A DNA stretch of 64,000 nucleotides from Flavobacterium microcysteis. Lineage in GTDB: Bacteria > Bacteroidota > Bacteroidia > Flavobacteriales > Flavobacteriaceae. Positions within the stretch are counted from its first letter, which is position 1, and every line of letters starts with the position of its first letter. Positions 1-8,312 of this stretch are shown in pieces. Where the stretch lies: assembly GCF_006385255.1 (NCBI RefSeq), contig NZ_VFJE01000053.1:124001-188000 (forward strand). Reading direction: 5' to 3'. Made by a program: the position numbers and the translations under genes. Below the pieces are notes generated by a model. The model was not told the DNA's origin, ran no database searches, and saw only the letters and a program-made list of their open reading frames with translations.

Positions 1-33
1 CGGGAGTTGGGATATCAAAATTACTTTGGCCAT
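1..33 (-). CDS. Start of a truncated gene, possible glycosyltransferase (partial)
   Basis: A minus-strand ATG at 31-33 opens a frame that reads MAKVILISQLP and runs off the left edge of the window. It begins two bases after the stop of the neighbouring pyruvyl transferase gene, so the two are probably in one operon. A short beta strand (VILIS) at the extreme N-terminus is common in GT4-type glycosyltransferases and the neighbourhood is a glycan locus, but eleven residues cannot identify a family. The assignment is inference from position. Confidence 0.5.
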   Translation of the reverse strand, partial: MAKVILISQLP

Positions 34-35
34 AT

Positions 36-857
36 TTATTTTTTAAAAGGACATACGTCCATTAGGTTATTCTGTATTTCTTCAATTTTTTCGACTTTCG
101 GAAGTGAATTTGTTTGGCTAAAAAGTAATTCTGTCTGGCTATTGTCCAGTGCTTGCGTCAGAAATTGTGGCGTATAGTTTTCAAGACCTACTGATTCAAA
201 ATAATCCTGGTATTTGATTCCGTCTCCAAAAACATTTTCTGAAAACTTGACCCAAACAGCCGGAATCTGGTAAGCGTGGGCTATTATGACTCCGTGCAAG
301 GAAGACGATATTATTCTCCTACATTGCAAAATCTGGTCAGTTACACTTTCAACATCATTGGTCATCAAGTCAATAATCAGAACGTTTTTTTGGTCTTTAT
401 ATAGTTCTGTAACGATTTGGTAATCAGCATAATGCGGAATTATTCCCAAATCATATTGTATTTTCCTTTCAGGATTATAAAATCGTGGCATTAAAAGCGC
501 CGGATCTCCATAGATTTCAGGAACATCATATCCCTGTGCCATGAGATGCTTTCGTGTTTGTGGTCCACGAACAGCTAAAAATACGGCTTTTTTTATTTTA
601 TATTCTTTTGAAATGATACCACTTCCCCAAACCACACATTTTCCACTCACTTGCGTCAGAATGCTTCCTGCTGTGAAATACACGGTTTTGAAACTATCCA
701 AAAAAGAACGTTTTTTAGGATGTGTCCAAACTGCTTTCTTTCCGGAAATCTTTTCCACAAGATAATGGCCTACCAAATCGCCATAGTTTTCCTTTTTCTT
801 ACCGGCAAGCTGGATTTCGCTCCACCAAAAAAGTCTGATATTTCCGTTTTGGGACAT
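36..857 (-). CDS. Polysaccharide pyruvyl transferase family protein
   Basis: Predicted cytoplasmic enzyme that transfers a pyruvyl group from phosphoenolpyruvate to a sugar of a surface glycan, forming an acidic ketal. At 273 residues it is close to short members of the family. Recognisable features are the WGSGI segment around residue 77, the GDPALLMP loop near residue 118, and the SSSLHGVIIAHAY motif near residue 184, which is the hallmark Ser/His-Gly region of the pyruvyl transferase fold. No signal peptide or membrane segment is visible. It is followed two bases later by another minus-strand gene and preceded by a good promoter at 911-943. The acceptor sugar cannot be read from sequence. 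The family call is fairly sure, the substrate unknown. Confidence 0.82.
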   Translation of the reverse strand: MSQNGNIRLFWWSEIQLAGKKKENYGDLVGHYLVEKISGKKAVWTHPKKRSFLDSFKTVYFTAGSILTQVSGKCVVWGSGIISKEYKIKKAVFLAVRGPQTRKHLMAQGYDVPEIYGDPALLMPRFYNPERKIQYDLGIIPHYADYQIVTELYKDQKNVLIIDLMTNDVESVTDQILQCRRIISSSLHGVIIAHAYQIPAVWVKFSENVFGDGIKYQDYFESVGLENYTPQFLTQALDNSQTELLFSQTNSLPKVEKIEEIQNNLMDVCPFKK

Positions 858-910
858 AAACCGGTTACGTTGTTTTAAAAGTTTTTAGGAAAAGCTGTAT
901 CACTTGAATA

Positions 911-943
911 CAAATTTATAGAGAAGACAGGAACTATTTACAA
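911..943 (-). promoter_or_regulatory. Promoter for the pyruvyl transferase gene
   Basis: Read on the minus strand, TTG (941-943) is followed by 22 bases and then TAAATTTG (911-918). This matches the Bacteroidota consensus TTG-N17-23-TAnnTTTG. The predicted transcript starts near 904, leaving a leader of about 45 bases before the ATG at 857. Confidence 0.55.
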
Positions 944-1121
944 CGGTGCCTGTTGCACTATATTTTCAATCTGTTCCCCATTAGTTCAAAGCGAAAGTAG
1001 AAAATTTTATCTGATTTGCGAAAAGTAATTACGGTTTGGCACTCTATATTTTTTTACATTTGAGAATGTTAAATTGAAATCAGGGATAATTGCAAGAGAA
1101 TAAAGGCAAAACTTGTGGGCA

Positions 1122-1155
1122 TTCTAAATTTCTTCAAAATTGTATTTTTAATTTG
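1122..1155 (+). promoter_or_regulatory. Direct-repeat operator plus -7 element, copy 1 (autoregulation)
   Basis: TTCTAAAT at 1122-1129 and TTCAAAAT at 1133-1140 are direct repeats with an 11-bp period, the arrangement typical of PhoB/OmpR-family binding sites. A TTAATTTG element (-7-like, one mismatch to TAnnTTTG) ends at 1155, exactly 22 bases after the start of the second repeat. The same geometry recurs at 3177-3209 and 5593-5626. The box probably lets the response regulator control its own operon. Confidence 0.6.
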
Positions 1156-1176
1156 CAGAATGAAAGCACCGAAAAA

Positions 1177-1851
1177 ATGAAAATCCTGATAATAGAAGAC
1201 GAAAAGGAGCTTGCAAAAAGCATAGTAGAATATCTTTCTGAAGAAAGCTATTTATGTGAAGTTGCCCCTACTTTTACGGAAGCAATGAACAAAATAGAAA
1301 CGTTCAATTATGACTGTATTTTATTGGATATCACACTGCCGGATGGTAACGGACTGAAAATCTTAGAAGAATTAAAGAAAGAGAACAAACAGGACGGTGT
1401 TATTATTATTTCTGCCAAAAACTCTCTAGATGATAAGATAAAAGGATTGCAGATTGGTGCCGATGATTATCTGACCAAGCCTTTCCACTTGTCAGAACTC
1501 ACAGCCCGGATTTATTCTCTTATGCGTAGGAGGCAGTTTAACAACTCTAATATTATAACGCAGGATGAACTGGTTATTGACCTTTTGGCAAAAACCGTTT
1601 CTGTAAACTGTGAATCTATTGCGCTTACAAAAAAGGAATTCGATTTGCTTATTTACTTTATTGGGAATAAAAATCGTGTACTTTCCAAAAGTATTTTAGC
1701 AGAACATCTTTCAGGGGATTTTGCCGACATGCTTGACAATCACGATTTTGTATACGCCCATGTTAAGAACCTGAAGAAAAAACTAAGTGATGCTGGTTGT
1801 GAACAATATATAAAAACCGTTTACGGTACAGGCTATAAATGGGAAGGATGA
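1177..1851 (+). CDS. OmpR/PhoB-family response regulator
   Basis: Cytoplasmic transcription factor of a two-component system, 224 residues from the ATG at 1177. The receiver domain (about 1-115) shows the acidic pair in IIEDEKEL, the phosphoacceptor Asp51 in LLDITLPDG, and the conserved Lys in LTKPFH. The C-terminal winged-helix DNA-binding domain (about 125-222) ends with the characteristic VYGTGYKW. An upstream in-frame TTG at 1090 would add 29 residues with no receiver homology and would cover the operator at 1122-1140, so the ATG is preferred. The stop overlaps the kinase start (ATGA), implying translational coupling. It likely binds the TTCTAAAT repeats in front of itself, the PAP2 gene and the receptor gene; that link is inference. 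Confidence 0.93.
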   Translation: MKILIIEDEKELAKSIVEYLSEESYLCEVAPTFTEAMNKIETFNYDCILLDITLPDGNGLKILEELKKENKQDGVIIISAKNSLDDKIKGLQIGADDYLTKPFHLSELTARIYSLMRRRQFNNSNIITQDELVIDLLAKTVSVNCESIALTKKEFDLLIYFIGNKNRVLSKSILAEHLSGDFADMLDNHDFVYAHVKNLKKKLSDAGCEQYIKTVYGTGYKWEG

Positions 1852-3131
1852 AAAATTTATTACAGAAATCGCTTAGACAGCTTACCATCTTTGCATCTAT
1901 CGTATTTGCATTGAGTATTCCGTCCTATTTCTTTTTAGTCGATTGGATTTGGCTAAAAGAACTAGACGAAAACAATTATCTTATTGCTCAAAGAATAGAG
2001 AATGAATTTAATGAGCAAAACATCAGCGACGAAAAATTAGCTGAAAGTATTAAATTCTGGAATGAGATACAGCCGGTTAGTAAAATAAAATACTCCCTAC
2101 AGCCTTTATTGAAAGACAGCCTATACACCATCAAACGGCAAAATGTATATTCTAAAAAAGAAATCATAGACCGTTTTCGGGGTTTAAAAACCAATATTAA
2201 AATCAATAACAAAAACCATGTATTGATTGTCGAAACCAATGTGGAAGAAACCGAAGAAACCGTTGCTTATATTGCTATGGCAACAGTATTTTTCTTTCTT
2301 ATTTTAGTCATTGGATTTTGGGTTTTAAACAAAAGACTTTCGAAAAAAATATGGCAACCGTTTCAGGATACTTTACAGAAATTAAAGTCGTTCCAATTAA
2401 ACAGCCAGAAGTCAATTGACTTTCTGGAAACCGATACTATTGAATTTGCCGAACTGAATGCAACACTTGATAAATTACTTCAACATAGTATTGCTACTTA
2501 TAGAAACCAGAAGGAATTTACAGAGAACGCTTCCCATGAATTGCAGACACCATTGGCAATTTTAAAAAACAAAGTGGATATTTTACTGCAAAGCGATGAC
2601 CTGACCGAAAAACAATACCACATCGCAGAAGAAATGAACAAGGCGCTGTTAAGGAGTTCGCGCACAAATAAAAACCTCCTATTGTTAGCCAAAATCGAAA
2701 ACAGCCAGTTTGATAGTTCTGAGCTTATCAATTTCGATACGTTGGCTGCTCAAAGCATAGACGGACTGCTTGAACATTTTAAAGAGAAGAATCTAACGGT
2801 CAGTTCTGATATTCAACCAGGCATTGAAGTAAAAGGTAATAGTGCATTAACTGAAATCTTAATCAACAATCTTATCATTAATGCAATTCGCTATACTTCG
2901 CCAGGAGGTACAATAAAAGTAGGATTGTCAAAATCAGGTTTTGAGATTAGAAATTCTGGTGATGAGACTCTCAATCCCGATTTATTGTTTAAAAGATTTT
3001 CAAGAATTGCTACCGATGATAATGGCAGCGGATTAGGCCTGTCTATCGTTCAGGAAATATGCAGTTTTCACAGCTGGAAGACAACCTATAATTTTGAAAA
3101 TGGCGAGCATATTTTTAAAGTCCTATTTTGA
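1848..3131 (+). CDS. Two-component sensor histidine kinase
   Basis: Inner-membrane sensor of 427 residues, partner of the upstream regulator. One membrane helix lies near residues 10-32 and a second near 140-162, enclosing a periplasmic sensor segment of about 105 residues with no recognisable domain. The dimerisation/phosphoacceptor region carries His230 in ASHELQTPL. The ATPase domain shows the N box (NNLIINAIRYTSPGG), a G1-like segment in which NSG replaces the usual DxG, and the G2 box GSGLGLSIV. The start at 1848 overlaps the regulator stop by four bases; a start nine bases upstream is possible but adds only MGR. The signal sensed is unknown; cationic peptides or divalent cations would fit the target genes. 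Confidence 0.92.
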   Translation: MKNLLQKSLRQLTIFASIVFALSIPSYFFLVDWIWLKELDENNYLIAQRIENEFNEQNISDEKLAESIKFWNEIQPVSKIKYSLQPLLKDSLYTIKRQNVYSKKEIIDRFRGLKTNIKINNKNHVLIVETNVEETEETVAYIAMATVFFFLILVIGFWVLNKRLSKKIWQPFQDTLQKLKSFQLNSQKSIDFLETDTIEFAELNATLDKLLQHSIATYRNQKEFTENASHELQTPLAILKNKVDILLQSDDLTEKQYHIAEEMNKALLRSSRTNKNLLLLAKIENSQFDSSELINFDTLAAQSIDGLLEHFKEKNLTVSSDIQPGIEVKGNSALTEILINNLIINAIRYTSPGGTIKVGLSKSGFEIRNSGDETLNPDLLFKRFSRIATDDNGSGLGLSIVQEICSFHSWKTTYNFENGEHIFKVLF

Positions 3132-3176
3132 AATAGCTTTAACTGTTCCTGATAAAAATTCATTGCTTATATAGAA

Positions 3177-3209
3177 TTCTAAATTTCTTCTAAATTGATA
3201 ATGTTCTTT
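3177..3209 (+). promoter_or_regulatory. Direct-repeat operator, copy 2 (PAP2-eptA operon)
   Basis: TTCTAAAT occurs at 3177-3184 and again at 3188-3195, an 11-bp direct repeat identical to copy 3. A TTT triplet sits at 3207-3209, at the same distance as the TTTG of copies 1 and 3, although the G is an A here, so the -7 element is weak. The PAP2 start codon is 23 bases further on. A weak core promoter with an activator box over the -33 region suggests activation by the response regulator. Confidence 0.58.
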
Positions 3210-3231
3210 ACTCGTTTTTTAACGTGTAACT

Positions 3232-4065
3232 ATGGACACCAATGTTATCAATAATTATTCAAGACTTAAGGCAACTCTGTTTTTACTGCCACTGTTTCTG
3301 TTAGCTGCGATTGCCTTGTTTCTGTATAGCCAAAATGCTTTATGCGTTGAAGGTTATATACAAATCCAAAAGAATAGTTTCTTTTTTATCAATCAGCATC
3401 TTGGGCAATTTCCGAGCCTACAATATAACCTTACCCAATTCGGAGATGCTTTGGTTTTTCTGTCATTTTTAAGTATTTTCATAGTTTATGCTCCAAAAAT
3501 CTGGGAGGCGCTGCTGTCTGGCTCTCTGGTTTCTCTCCTGTTTTGCAGTTTCTTGAAGAAAATATTTGCTATACCAAGACCGCCTGTGGTGTTTGACAAC
3601 GAAAGCTTTACCATTGTCGGGAAAAGACTATCCGGGTGTACCAGTCTTCCTTCCGGGCATTCAATTACTATCTTTACCATCCTTACGGTGCTCTTGTTTT
3701 CCTTTTTGCCTCAAAGATTGAAGTATAAAACTTTATGGTGCTTGGCAATACTTATTATGGGATTGCTATTTGCTTTTACCAGGGTGGGTGTTGGAGCACA
3801 TTATCCACTTGATGTTATTGCAGGTTGTATTCTGGGATATATTTTTGGACTTACCGGAATATTTATCAGCCGAAACTATAAAATCTGGGGCTGGATAGGT
3901 AATAAAAAATACTACCCAGTTTTTATACTGCTATTTCTGGCTTGCTGTATTTTGCTGGTTTGCAGAATAATTAATGAAAATTTGATGATATTTTACATGG
4001 CTTTTGTTAGCTTAGCCATCTCACTGTATAAAATTATTTACGCCTATGTTAAAGATAAAAAATAA
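3232..4065 (+). CDS. PAP2-family membrane lipid phosphatase
   Basis: Integral inner-membrane phosphatase of 277 residues. The three catalytic motifs of the PAP2/phosphatidic acid phosphatase family are complete: Lys109 to Arg116-Pro117 (KX6RP), PSGH at 140-143 with catalytic His143, and Arg184 with His190 and Asp194 (the usual SRX5HX3D with Thr for Ser). Six or more membrane helices are apparent, with two extra ones at the C-terminus (about 225-272). The next gene, an EptA-like transferase, overlaps by 20 bases, so the two are coupled. Family members act on undecaprenyl pyrophosphate, phosphatidylglycerophosphate or lipid A phosphates (LpxE/LpxF). With this neighbour, a lipid A phosphatase role is the best inference, but PgpB-like activity cannot be excluded. 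Confidence 0.88.
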   Translation: MDTNVINNYSRLKATLFLLPLFLLAAIALFLYSQNALCVEGYIQIQKNSFFFINQHLGQFPSLQYNLTQFGDALVFLSFLSIFIVYAPKIWEALLSGSLVSLLFCSFLKKIFAIPRPPVVFDNESFTIVGKRLSGCTSLPSGHSITIFTILTVLLFSFLPQRLKYKTLWCLAILIMGLLFAFTRVGVGAHYPLDVIAGCILGYIFGLTGIFISRNYKIWGWIGNKKYYPVFILLFLACCILLVCRIINENLMIFYMAFVSLAISLYKIIYAYVKDKK

Positions 4066-5569
4066 CCTAAAGATAGCCCACTTCGCCTTACTGATGAGTT
4101 TATTGAACTTCTTGTTCTTTCATTTTCCATTCTTTGCCTATGTCTTTAATAATGTCGACTACAAAAGTCTAAACGGTATTATCCTGATTGCAAGCCTTGT
4201 AATCCTAATGATTATCGCCAATGCTTTTGCCTTCTATCTTATACTTTATCTCTTACGCAAAGTCGGGAAATTTTTATTGGTTTTATTTTTTATCATTAAT
4301 TCAATTGCAGTCTATTTTGTCAATACCTATAGCGTGATAATAGACGAAAGCATGATTGGTAACGTGTTCAACACCAATTATGAAGAATCCAGCAGCTTTT
4401 TTTCTTTTAAACTGGTGCTATACATAATTCTGTTTGGTATTATCCCAAGCATTTTTATCATTAGAACGAAGATAATAAGTGTGCCTCCAAAGAAGTTTTT
4501 GATTACTTCCTCGCTTACCTTACTTTTTATCGTGGCCATGGCCTTTGCCAACGCCAGCAACTGGCTTTGGATTGATAAGAATTCCAAGCGATTGGGCGGA
4601 CTTGCCATGCCTTGGTCATATTCCGTAAACACATCTTTATTCTATATTCACCAATACCAAAAAAACAGAAAAGAAATCCAGTTGCCGGATGCCACGATAA
4701 AAGACAATCGGAAATCAGTCGTAGTACTTGTTATTGGAGAATCCGCACGAAGCCAGAATTTTTCATTATACGGCTACGGAAGAGATACGAATCCGTTGCT
4801 TTCCAAAACGCCAAACGTATTCCATTTTGAGGCTTCTTCCTGTGCTACCTATACCACAGCAGGTGTGAAATGCATATTAGAACATGAGGATACCGGCGAT
4901 TTATATGAGATACTTCCTAATTACCTATACAGAAACAATGTGGAAGTTATCTGGAGAACCTCCAACTGGGGAGAACCTCCGGTTCATATAAAAAATTACC
5001 AGAAAAGAGATGACCTAAAGGCGAATTGTCAAGGCGAAGGATGTAATTATGACGAAGTTCTTCTGGCCGGTCTGAAAGACCAGATAGAAGCTAGTAAAAA
5101 GGACAAGATACTGGTAGTATTACATACCAGTACGAGCCACGGTCCTACCTATAGCAAGAAATATCCGCTCCAATTTGAGACTTTTAAACCTGTATGCAAC
5201 AGCGTTGAACTAGGAAACTGTTCTCAACAGGAATTAATCAATGCGTATGACAATACTATCGTTTATACAGACTATCTTCTGCACAGTGTGATTGAAGACC
5301 TGAAACAGCTAAAAGACTATCAAAGCACGATGCTTTTTGTTTCAGATCATGGAGAATCTTTGGGAGAAAAGAATTTGTACATGCACGGACTACCTAAAGG
5401 TATTGCTCCCAAAGAACAGTATGAGATTCCTTTCATTGTATGGGTTGACGGTTCAAGGCAGCTAAAGCCTAATACGACACTGTCTCAGAATCACGTGTTT
5501 CACAGCGTTCTGAACTTTTTAGGTATAGAAAGTCCTGTTTATAAAGAAGAAATGAATATTTATAAATAA
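4046..5569 (+). CDS. EptA/MCR-like phosphoethanolamine transferase
   Basis: Inner-membrane enzyme of 507 residues, predicted to transfer phosphoethanolamine from phosphatidylethanolamine to lipid A and so reduce negative surface charge. The first 170 residues hold about five membrane helices; the rest is a periplasmic sulfatase-fold domain. Visible signatures are VLVIGESARSQNFSLYGYGR (metal ligand Glu232), SCATYTTAGVKC with Thr268 aligned to the nucleophilic threonine of this family, and SDHGESLGE, which supplies C-terminal metal ligands. It overlaps the PAP2 gene by 20 bases and shares its promoter. The pair suggests that dephosphorylation and phosphoethanolamine addition are co-controlled. 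Exact acceptor position is unknown. Confidence 0.88.
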   Translation: MLKIKNNLKIAHFALLMSLLNFLFFHFPFFAYVFNNVDYKSLNGIILIASLVILMIIANAFAFYLILYLLRKVGKFLLVLFFIINSIAVYFVNTYSVIIDESMIGNVFNTNYEESSSFFSFKLVLYIILFGIIPSIFIIRTKIISVPPKKFLITSSLTLLFIVAMAFANASNWLWIDKNSKRLGGLAMPWSYSVNTSLFYIHQYQKNRKEIQLPDATIKDNRKSVVVLVIGESARSQNFSLYGYGRDTNPLLSKTPNVFHFEASSCATYTTAGVKCILEHEDTGDLYEILPNYLYRNNVEVIWRTSNWGEPPVHIKNYQKRDDLKANCQGEGCNYDEVLLAGLKDQIEASKKDKILVVLHTSTSHGPTYSKKYPLQFETFKPVCNSVELGNCSQQELINAYDNTIVYTDYLLHSVIEDLKQLKDYQSTMLFVSDHGESLGEKNLYMHGLPKGIAPKEQYEIPFIVWVDGSRQLKPNTTLSQNHVFHSVLNFLGIESPVYKEEMNIYK

Positions 5570-5592
5570 TTAACAACCAAAACTATTTAGTA

Positions 5593-5626
5593 TTCTAAAT
5601 TTCTTCTAAATCAGTTTGAAATTTTG
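5593..5626 (+). promoter_or_regulatory. Direct-repeat operator plus -7 element, copy 3 (receptor gene)
   Basis: TTCTAAAT at 5593-5600 and 5604-5611 form the same 11-bp direct repeat as at 3177. A TTTG ends at 5626, again 22 bases after the start of the second repeat. The receptor start codon lies 25 bases downstream. Conservation of both the repeat and its distance to the -7 TTTG is what makes the three copies convincing as functional sites. Confidence 0.6.
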
Positions 5627-5651
5627 TACCTGTAAATAAAAATTTCAGATT

Positions 5652-8066
5652 ATGGGTTTTAATAAAAAAATTTCAATCAGTTTTATCTCCTTGTTGTTGG
5701 GTGTTGTTTCGTTTGCACAAACAACATCTGTTACTATTTCAGGCGTTATAAAAAACAAAGCTGATAAATCGGCTATTGCTTATGCAAATGTTGTTGTAAA
5801 AAGTGAAAAGGACAATACTTTTGTAGCTGGTACGGTAACCAATGACGAAGGAAGATTTTCTATCGCCTCTATTAAGCCCGGAAACTATCACCTTGAAATT
5901 TCATTTATTGGATTTGAGAACAAAGAACAACCTTTATTTGTTGGTAGCCTTTCTGCTTTTTTAGATATTCCCGTCATAGAGCTGGATGAAACAGCGATGA
6001 ATTTGGAAAGCGTAGTTATTACTGGAGGAAGAAGTGATATAAGCAACAAACTGGACAAGAAAACCTACTCCGTTGCCGATAATATCAGCCAGAGCGGTGG
6101 TTCCGTCTTACAGAGTATGCAGAATTTGCCTGGTGTTACTGTACAGGATGGCAAAGTCCAATTACGAGGAAACGATAAAGTTACCGTTCTGATTGACGGC
6201 AAACAGACGGCATTAACCGGTTTTGGCAGTCAAACCGGACTCGACAATATTCCTTCTTCTGCCATTGATAAGATAGAGATTGTCAATAATCCATCTTCAA
6301 AATATGATGCTAATGGCAATGCCGGTATCATCAATATTGTCATGAAGAAAAACAAACAGGAAGGTTTTAATGGTAAAGTAGGTTTTACATCCGGTACGGG
6401 TTCGCTTTGGGTTCGAAAAGAAAATCTGCCAACTATCAGGCCGCAATATGTTTTTACGCCAAAAGCCAATCCTTCGTTATCGCTTAACTACAGAAAGGAA
6501 AATATAAATGTTTTTCTGCAGGCAGATAATCTTTATACCGAGACACTAAATAAGAATGAGTTCGTAACCCGAACTTATGACGATGGAACCGTTATCAACT
6601 CACAGCTAAAACGAAACCGAAACACCAACTTTTTCACGACAAAAGCAGGGATTGATTGGACAATTGACGAGCAGAATACCTTGACTGTTTCTGGAATGTA
6701 TGGCAACGAAAAAATTATTGACCGTGGCGACCAACCTTTTTTCAACGGCAATATGTCGCAACGTTTGCGTCTTTGGCAGTTTTTAGAAGATGAATTGAAA
6801 ACTACAGCCATGGCAACGGCAGCTTACCAATACAAATTTAAAGAGGCCGGCCATTTATTGAATGTTGGTTTTAATTACACCTTTCACAGAGAAGACGAGC
6901 AATATTTTTATGACAATTACCTACCGTCATCCATAGGAACAGACGCGTTTAAATTATTGTCTGATGAGCAGGTATATGATTTCAATATAGATTATATCAA
7001 ACCTTTGAAATATGGACGCATTGAAACCGGTGTCAAACTCCGCAACAGAAGCATTCCGACTAATATGCAGTTCAAACCCGGGGCTAATTCTGTTTTGGAT
7101 ATGGATGCCGGAGGTTGGGCAAACTATAAAGAACTAATTCCGGCAGTGTATGGTAATTATGTTTTTGAAAATGAAAAATGGGAAGCTGAATTGGGTTTGC
7201 GTATGGAATATGTAAAAATCAAGTATGATGTGAATCCCGATCATAGTACTTACAAAAGTGACGGTTACAATTATACGCAACCGTTTCCGAATATGAGATT
7301 GGCCTATAAACTCAATGACAACAATAAACTTTCGGTTTTCTATAATCGCAGAGTAGACAGGCCAAATGAAGTCGATATTCGTATTTTCCCTAAGTATGAT
7401 GATGCTGAGATTATCAAGGTTGGAAATCCCGCTTTGCGTCAGCAGTATACCAATTCTGTAGAACTCGGTTATAAAAACAGTTGGAGCAATGGTTATTTCT
7501 ATTCGGCATTGTACCATCGTTTTGCAAACGGAACCATTACTAGAATATCGAGCATTGTTCCGGGTAGTACGTTGATTTATGCTATATTTCAGAATGCGGG
7601 CAAAAGCTACAATACCGGTATAGAAGCTATTTTAAACCAAAAAGTTTCAGACATCTATTCATTTAATGTTAATGGAAATATTTACAGAAATCAGATCAAT
7701 GCTTTTACAGTGCAAAACTTGTATCCTGAGCCTAATACTTTTTCGGCTGATAAGCAAACTATCGTTTCAGGCAATTTGAAACTGAACAATACGTTCCGAT
7801 TTGCCAAAGGATGGGATGCGCAAATGACAGCAGTTTATTTAGCACCTGATATTATACCACAAGGAAAAATCCTATCCCGATTTTCAATGGATGCCGGATT
7901 GAAAAAGTCAGTTCAACAAGGCAAAGGAGAGATTTTCCTGAATGCAACCGACTTGCTGAATACAATGGTTATTAAAAGAAAAATAGACGGAGGCGGGTTT
8001 AATTATACCGCCAATGATTATTATGAAACACAGGTTATTCGATTGGGATATAGTTATAAGTTTTAA
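5652..8066 (+). CDS. Outer-membrane beta-barrel receptor (TonB-dependent receptor-like)
   Basis: Outer-membrane protein of 804 residues. A signal peptide (about 1-23, ending VVSFAQ) is followed by a carboxypeptidase-regulatory-like beta sandwich (about 28-110; IAYANVVVK, GRFSIASIKPGNY), a plug-like domain (about 120-215; VLQSMQNLPGVTVQDG, PSSAIDKIEIVNNPSSKYD), and a long beta-barrel ending in a terminal aromatic (RLGYSYKF). This layout matches the Bacteroidota 'outer membrane beta-barrel protein family' rather than SusC, and no SusD partner follows. Its own operator copy upstream ties it to the two-component system. The ligand is unknown; a role in envelope homeostasis or uptake of a metal or siderophore is possible but not shown. 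Confidence 0.86.
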   Translation: MGFNKKISISFISLLLGVVSFAQTTSVTISGVIKNKADKSAIAYANVVVKSEKDNTFVAGTVTNDEGRFSIASIKPGNYHLEISFIGFENKEQPLFVGSLSAFLDIPVIELDETAMNLESVVITGGRSDISNKLDKKTYSVADNISQSGGSVLQSMQNLPGVTVQDGKVQLRGNDKVTVLIDGKQTALTGFGSQTGLDNIPSSAIDKIEIVNNPSSKYDANGNAGIINIVMKKNKQEGFNGKVGFTSGTGSLWVRKENLPTIRPQYVFTPKANPSLSLNYRKENINVFLQADNLYTETLNKNEFVTRTYDDGTVINSQLKRNRNTNFFTTKAGIDWTIDEQNTLTVSGMYGNEKIIDRGDQPFFNGNMSQRLRLWQFLEDELKTTAMATAAYQYKFKEAGHLLNVGFNYTFHREDEQYFYDNYLPSSIGTDAFKLLSDEQVYDFNIDYIKPLKYGRIETGVKLRNRSIPTNMQFKPGANSVLDMDAGGWANYKELIPAVYGNYVFENEKWEAELGLRMEYVKIKYDVNPDHSTYKSDGYNYTQPFPNMRLAYKLNDNNKLSVFYNRRVDRPNEVDIRIFPKYDDAEIIKVGNPALRQQYTNSVELGYKNSWSNGYFYSALYHRFANGTITRISSIVPGSTLIYAIFQNAGKSYNTGIEAILNQKVSDIYSFNVNGNIYRNQINAFTVQNLYPEPNTFSADKQTIVSGNLKLNNTFRFAKGWDAQMTAVYLAPDIIPQGKILSRFSMDAGLKKSVQQGKGEIFLNATDLLNTMVIKRKIDGGGFNYTANDYYETQVIRLGYSYKF

Positions 8067-8163
8067 AAGAGGTGCTAAGGTTCTAAGGCACTAAGACGCT
8101 AAGGTTGTTTGTTTTACATGTAAGGTGAGATGGTTATTGAAAGTAAACTTTTTGTATTTTCTT
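8064..8163. repeat. Intergenic repeat copy A, built on an 8-bp CTAAGGNN unit
   Basis: About 100 bp that recur, imperfectly, at 8213-8312 with an offset of 149 bp. The core consists of four consecutive octamers: CTAAGGTT, CTAAGGCA, CTAAGACG, CTAAGGTT (8075-8106). The downstream part (GGTTATTGAAA and a T-rich tail) is also shared with copy B. It begins right at the receptor stop codon. No coding frame is apparent. Confidence 0.7.
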
Positions 8164-8212
8164 TCATCTGACATAAACTTCTTAAATCTGTGTAATCATT
8201 CAAATCTGTGGC

Positions 8213-8312
8213 TAAAAGAGGTGCTAAGGTTATGAGGTACTAAGGCGCTAAGGTTGGGTGTTTTGTATGTAAACGAGACAGTTATTGAAATTGAACTTTG
8301 TTGTTTTCTTTA
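8213..8312. repeat. Intergenic repeat copy B, built on an 8-bp CTAAGGNN unit
   Basis: Second copy of the element at 8064-8163. It keeps the GAGGTGCTAAGGTT head, the octamer periodicity (with one unit altered to ATGAGGTA) and the GTTATTGAA segment. It ends at the stop codon of the convergent glycosyltransferase gene, so the two copies fill nearly all of the 243-bp gap. Between them lie two AAATCTGTG motifs (8193 and 8202 region). Possible functions include bidirectional termination or an inactive mobile intergenic element. Confidence 0.68.

Larger units (their letters stand above)
858..1176. other. Divergent intergenic region with two promoters
   Basis: This 319-bp gap separates the minus-strand pyruvyl transferase gene from the plus-strand response regulator. 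It contains a minus-strand promoter (911-943) and, at 1122-1155, the direct-repeat box and -7-like element for the response regulator. No additional gene of convincing length is visible, except that an in-frame TTG at 1090 could extend the regulator; that extension is rejected because it would bury the box. Confidence 0.6.
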
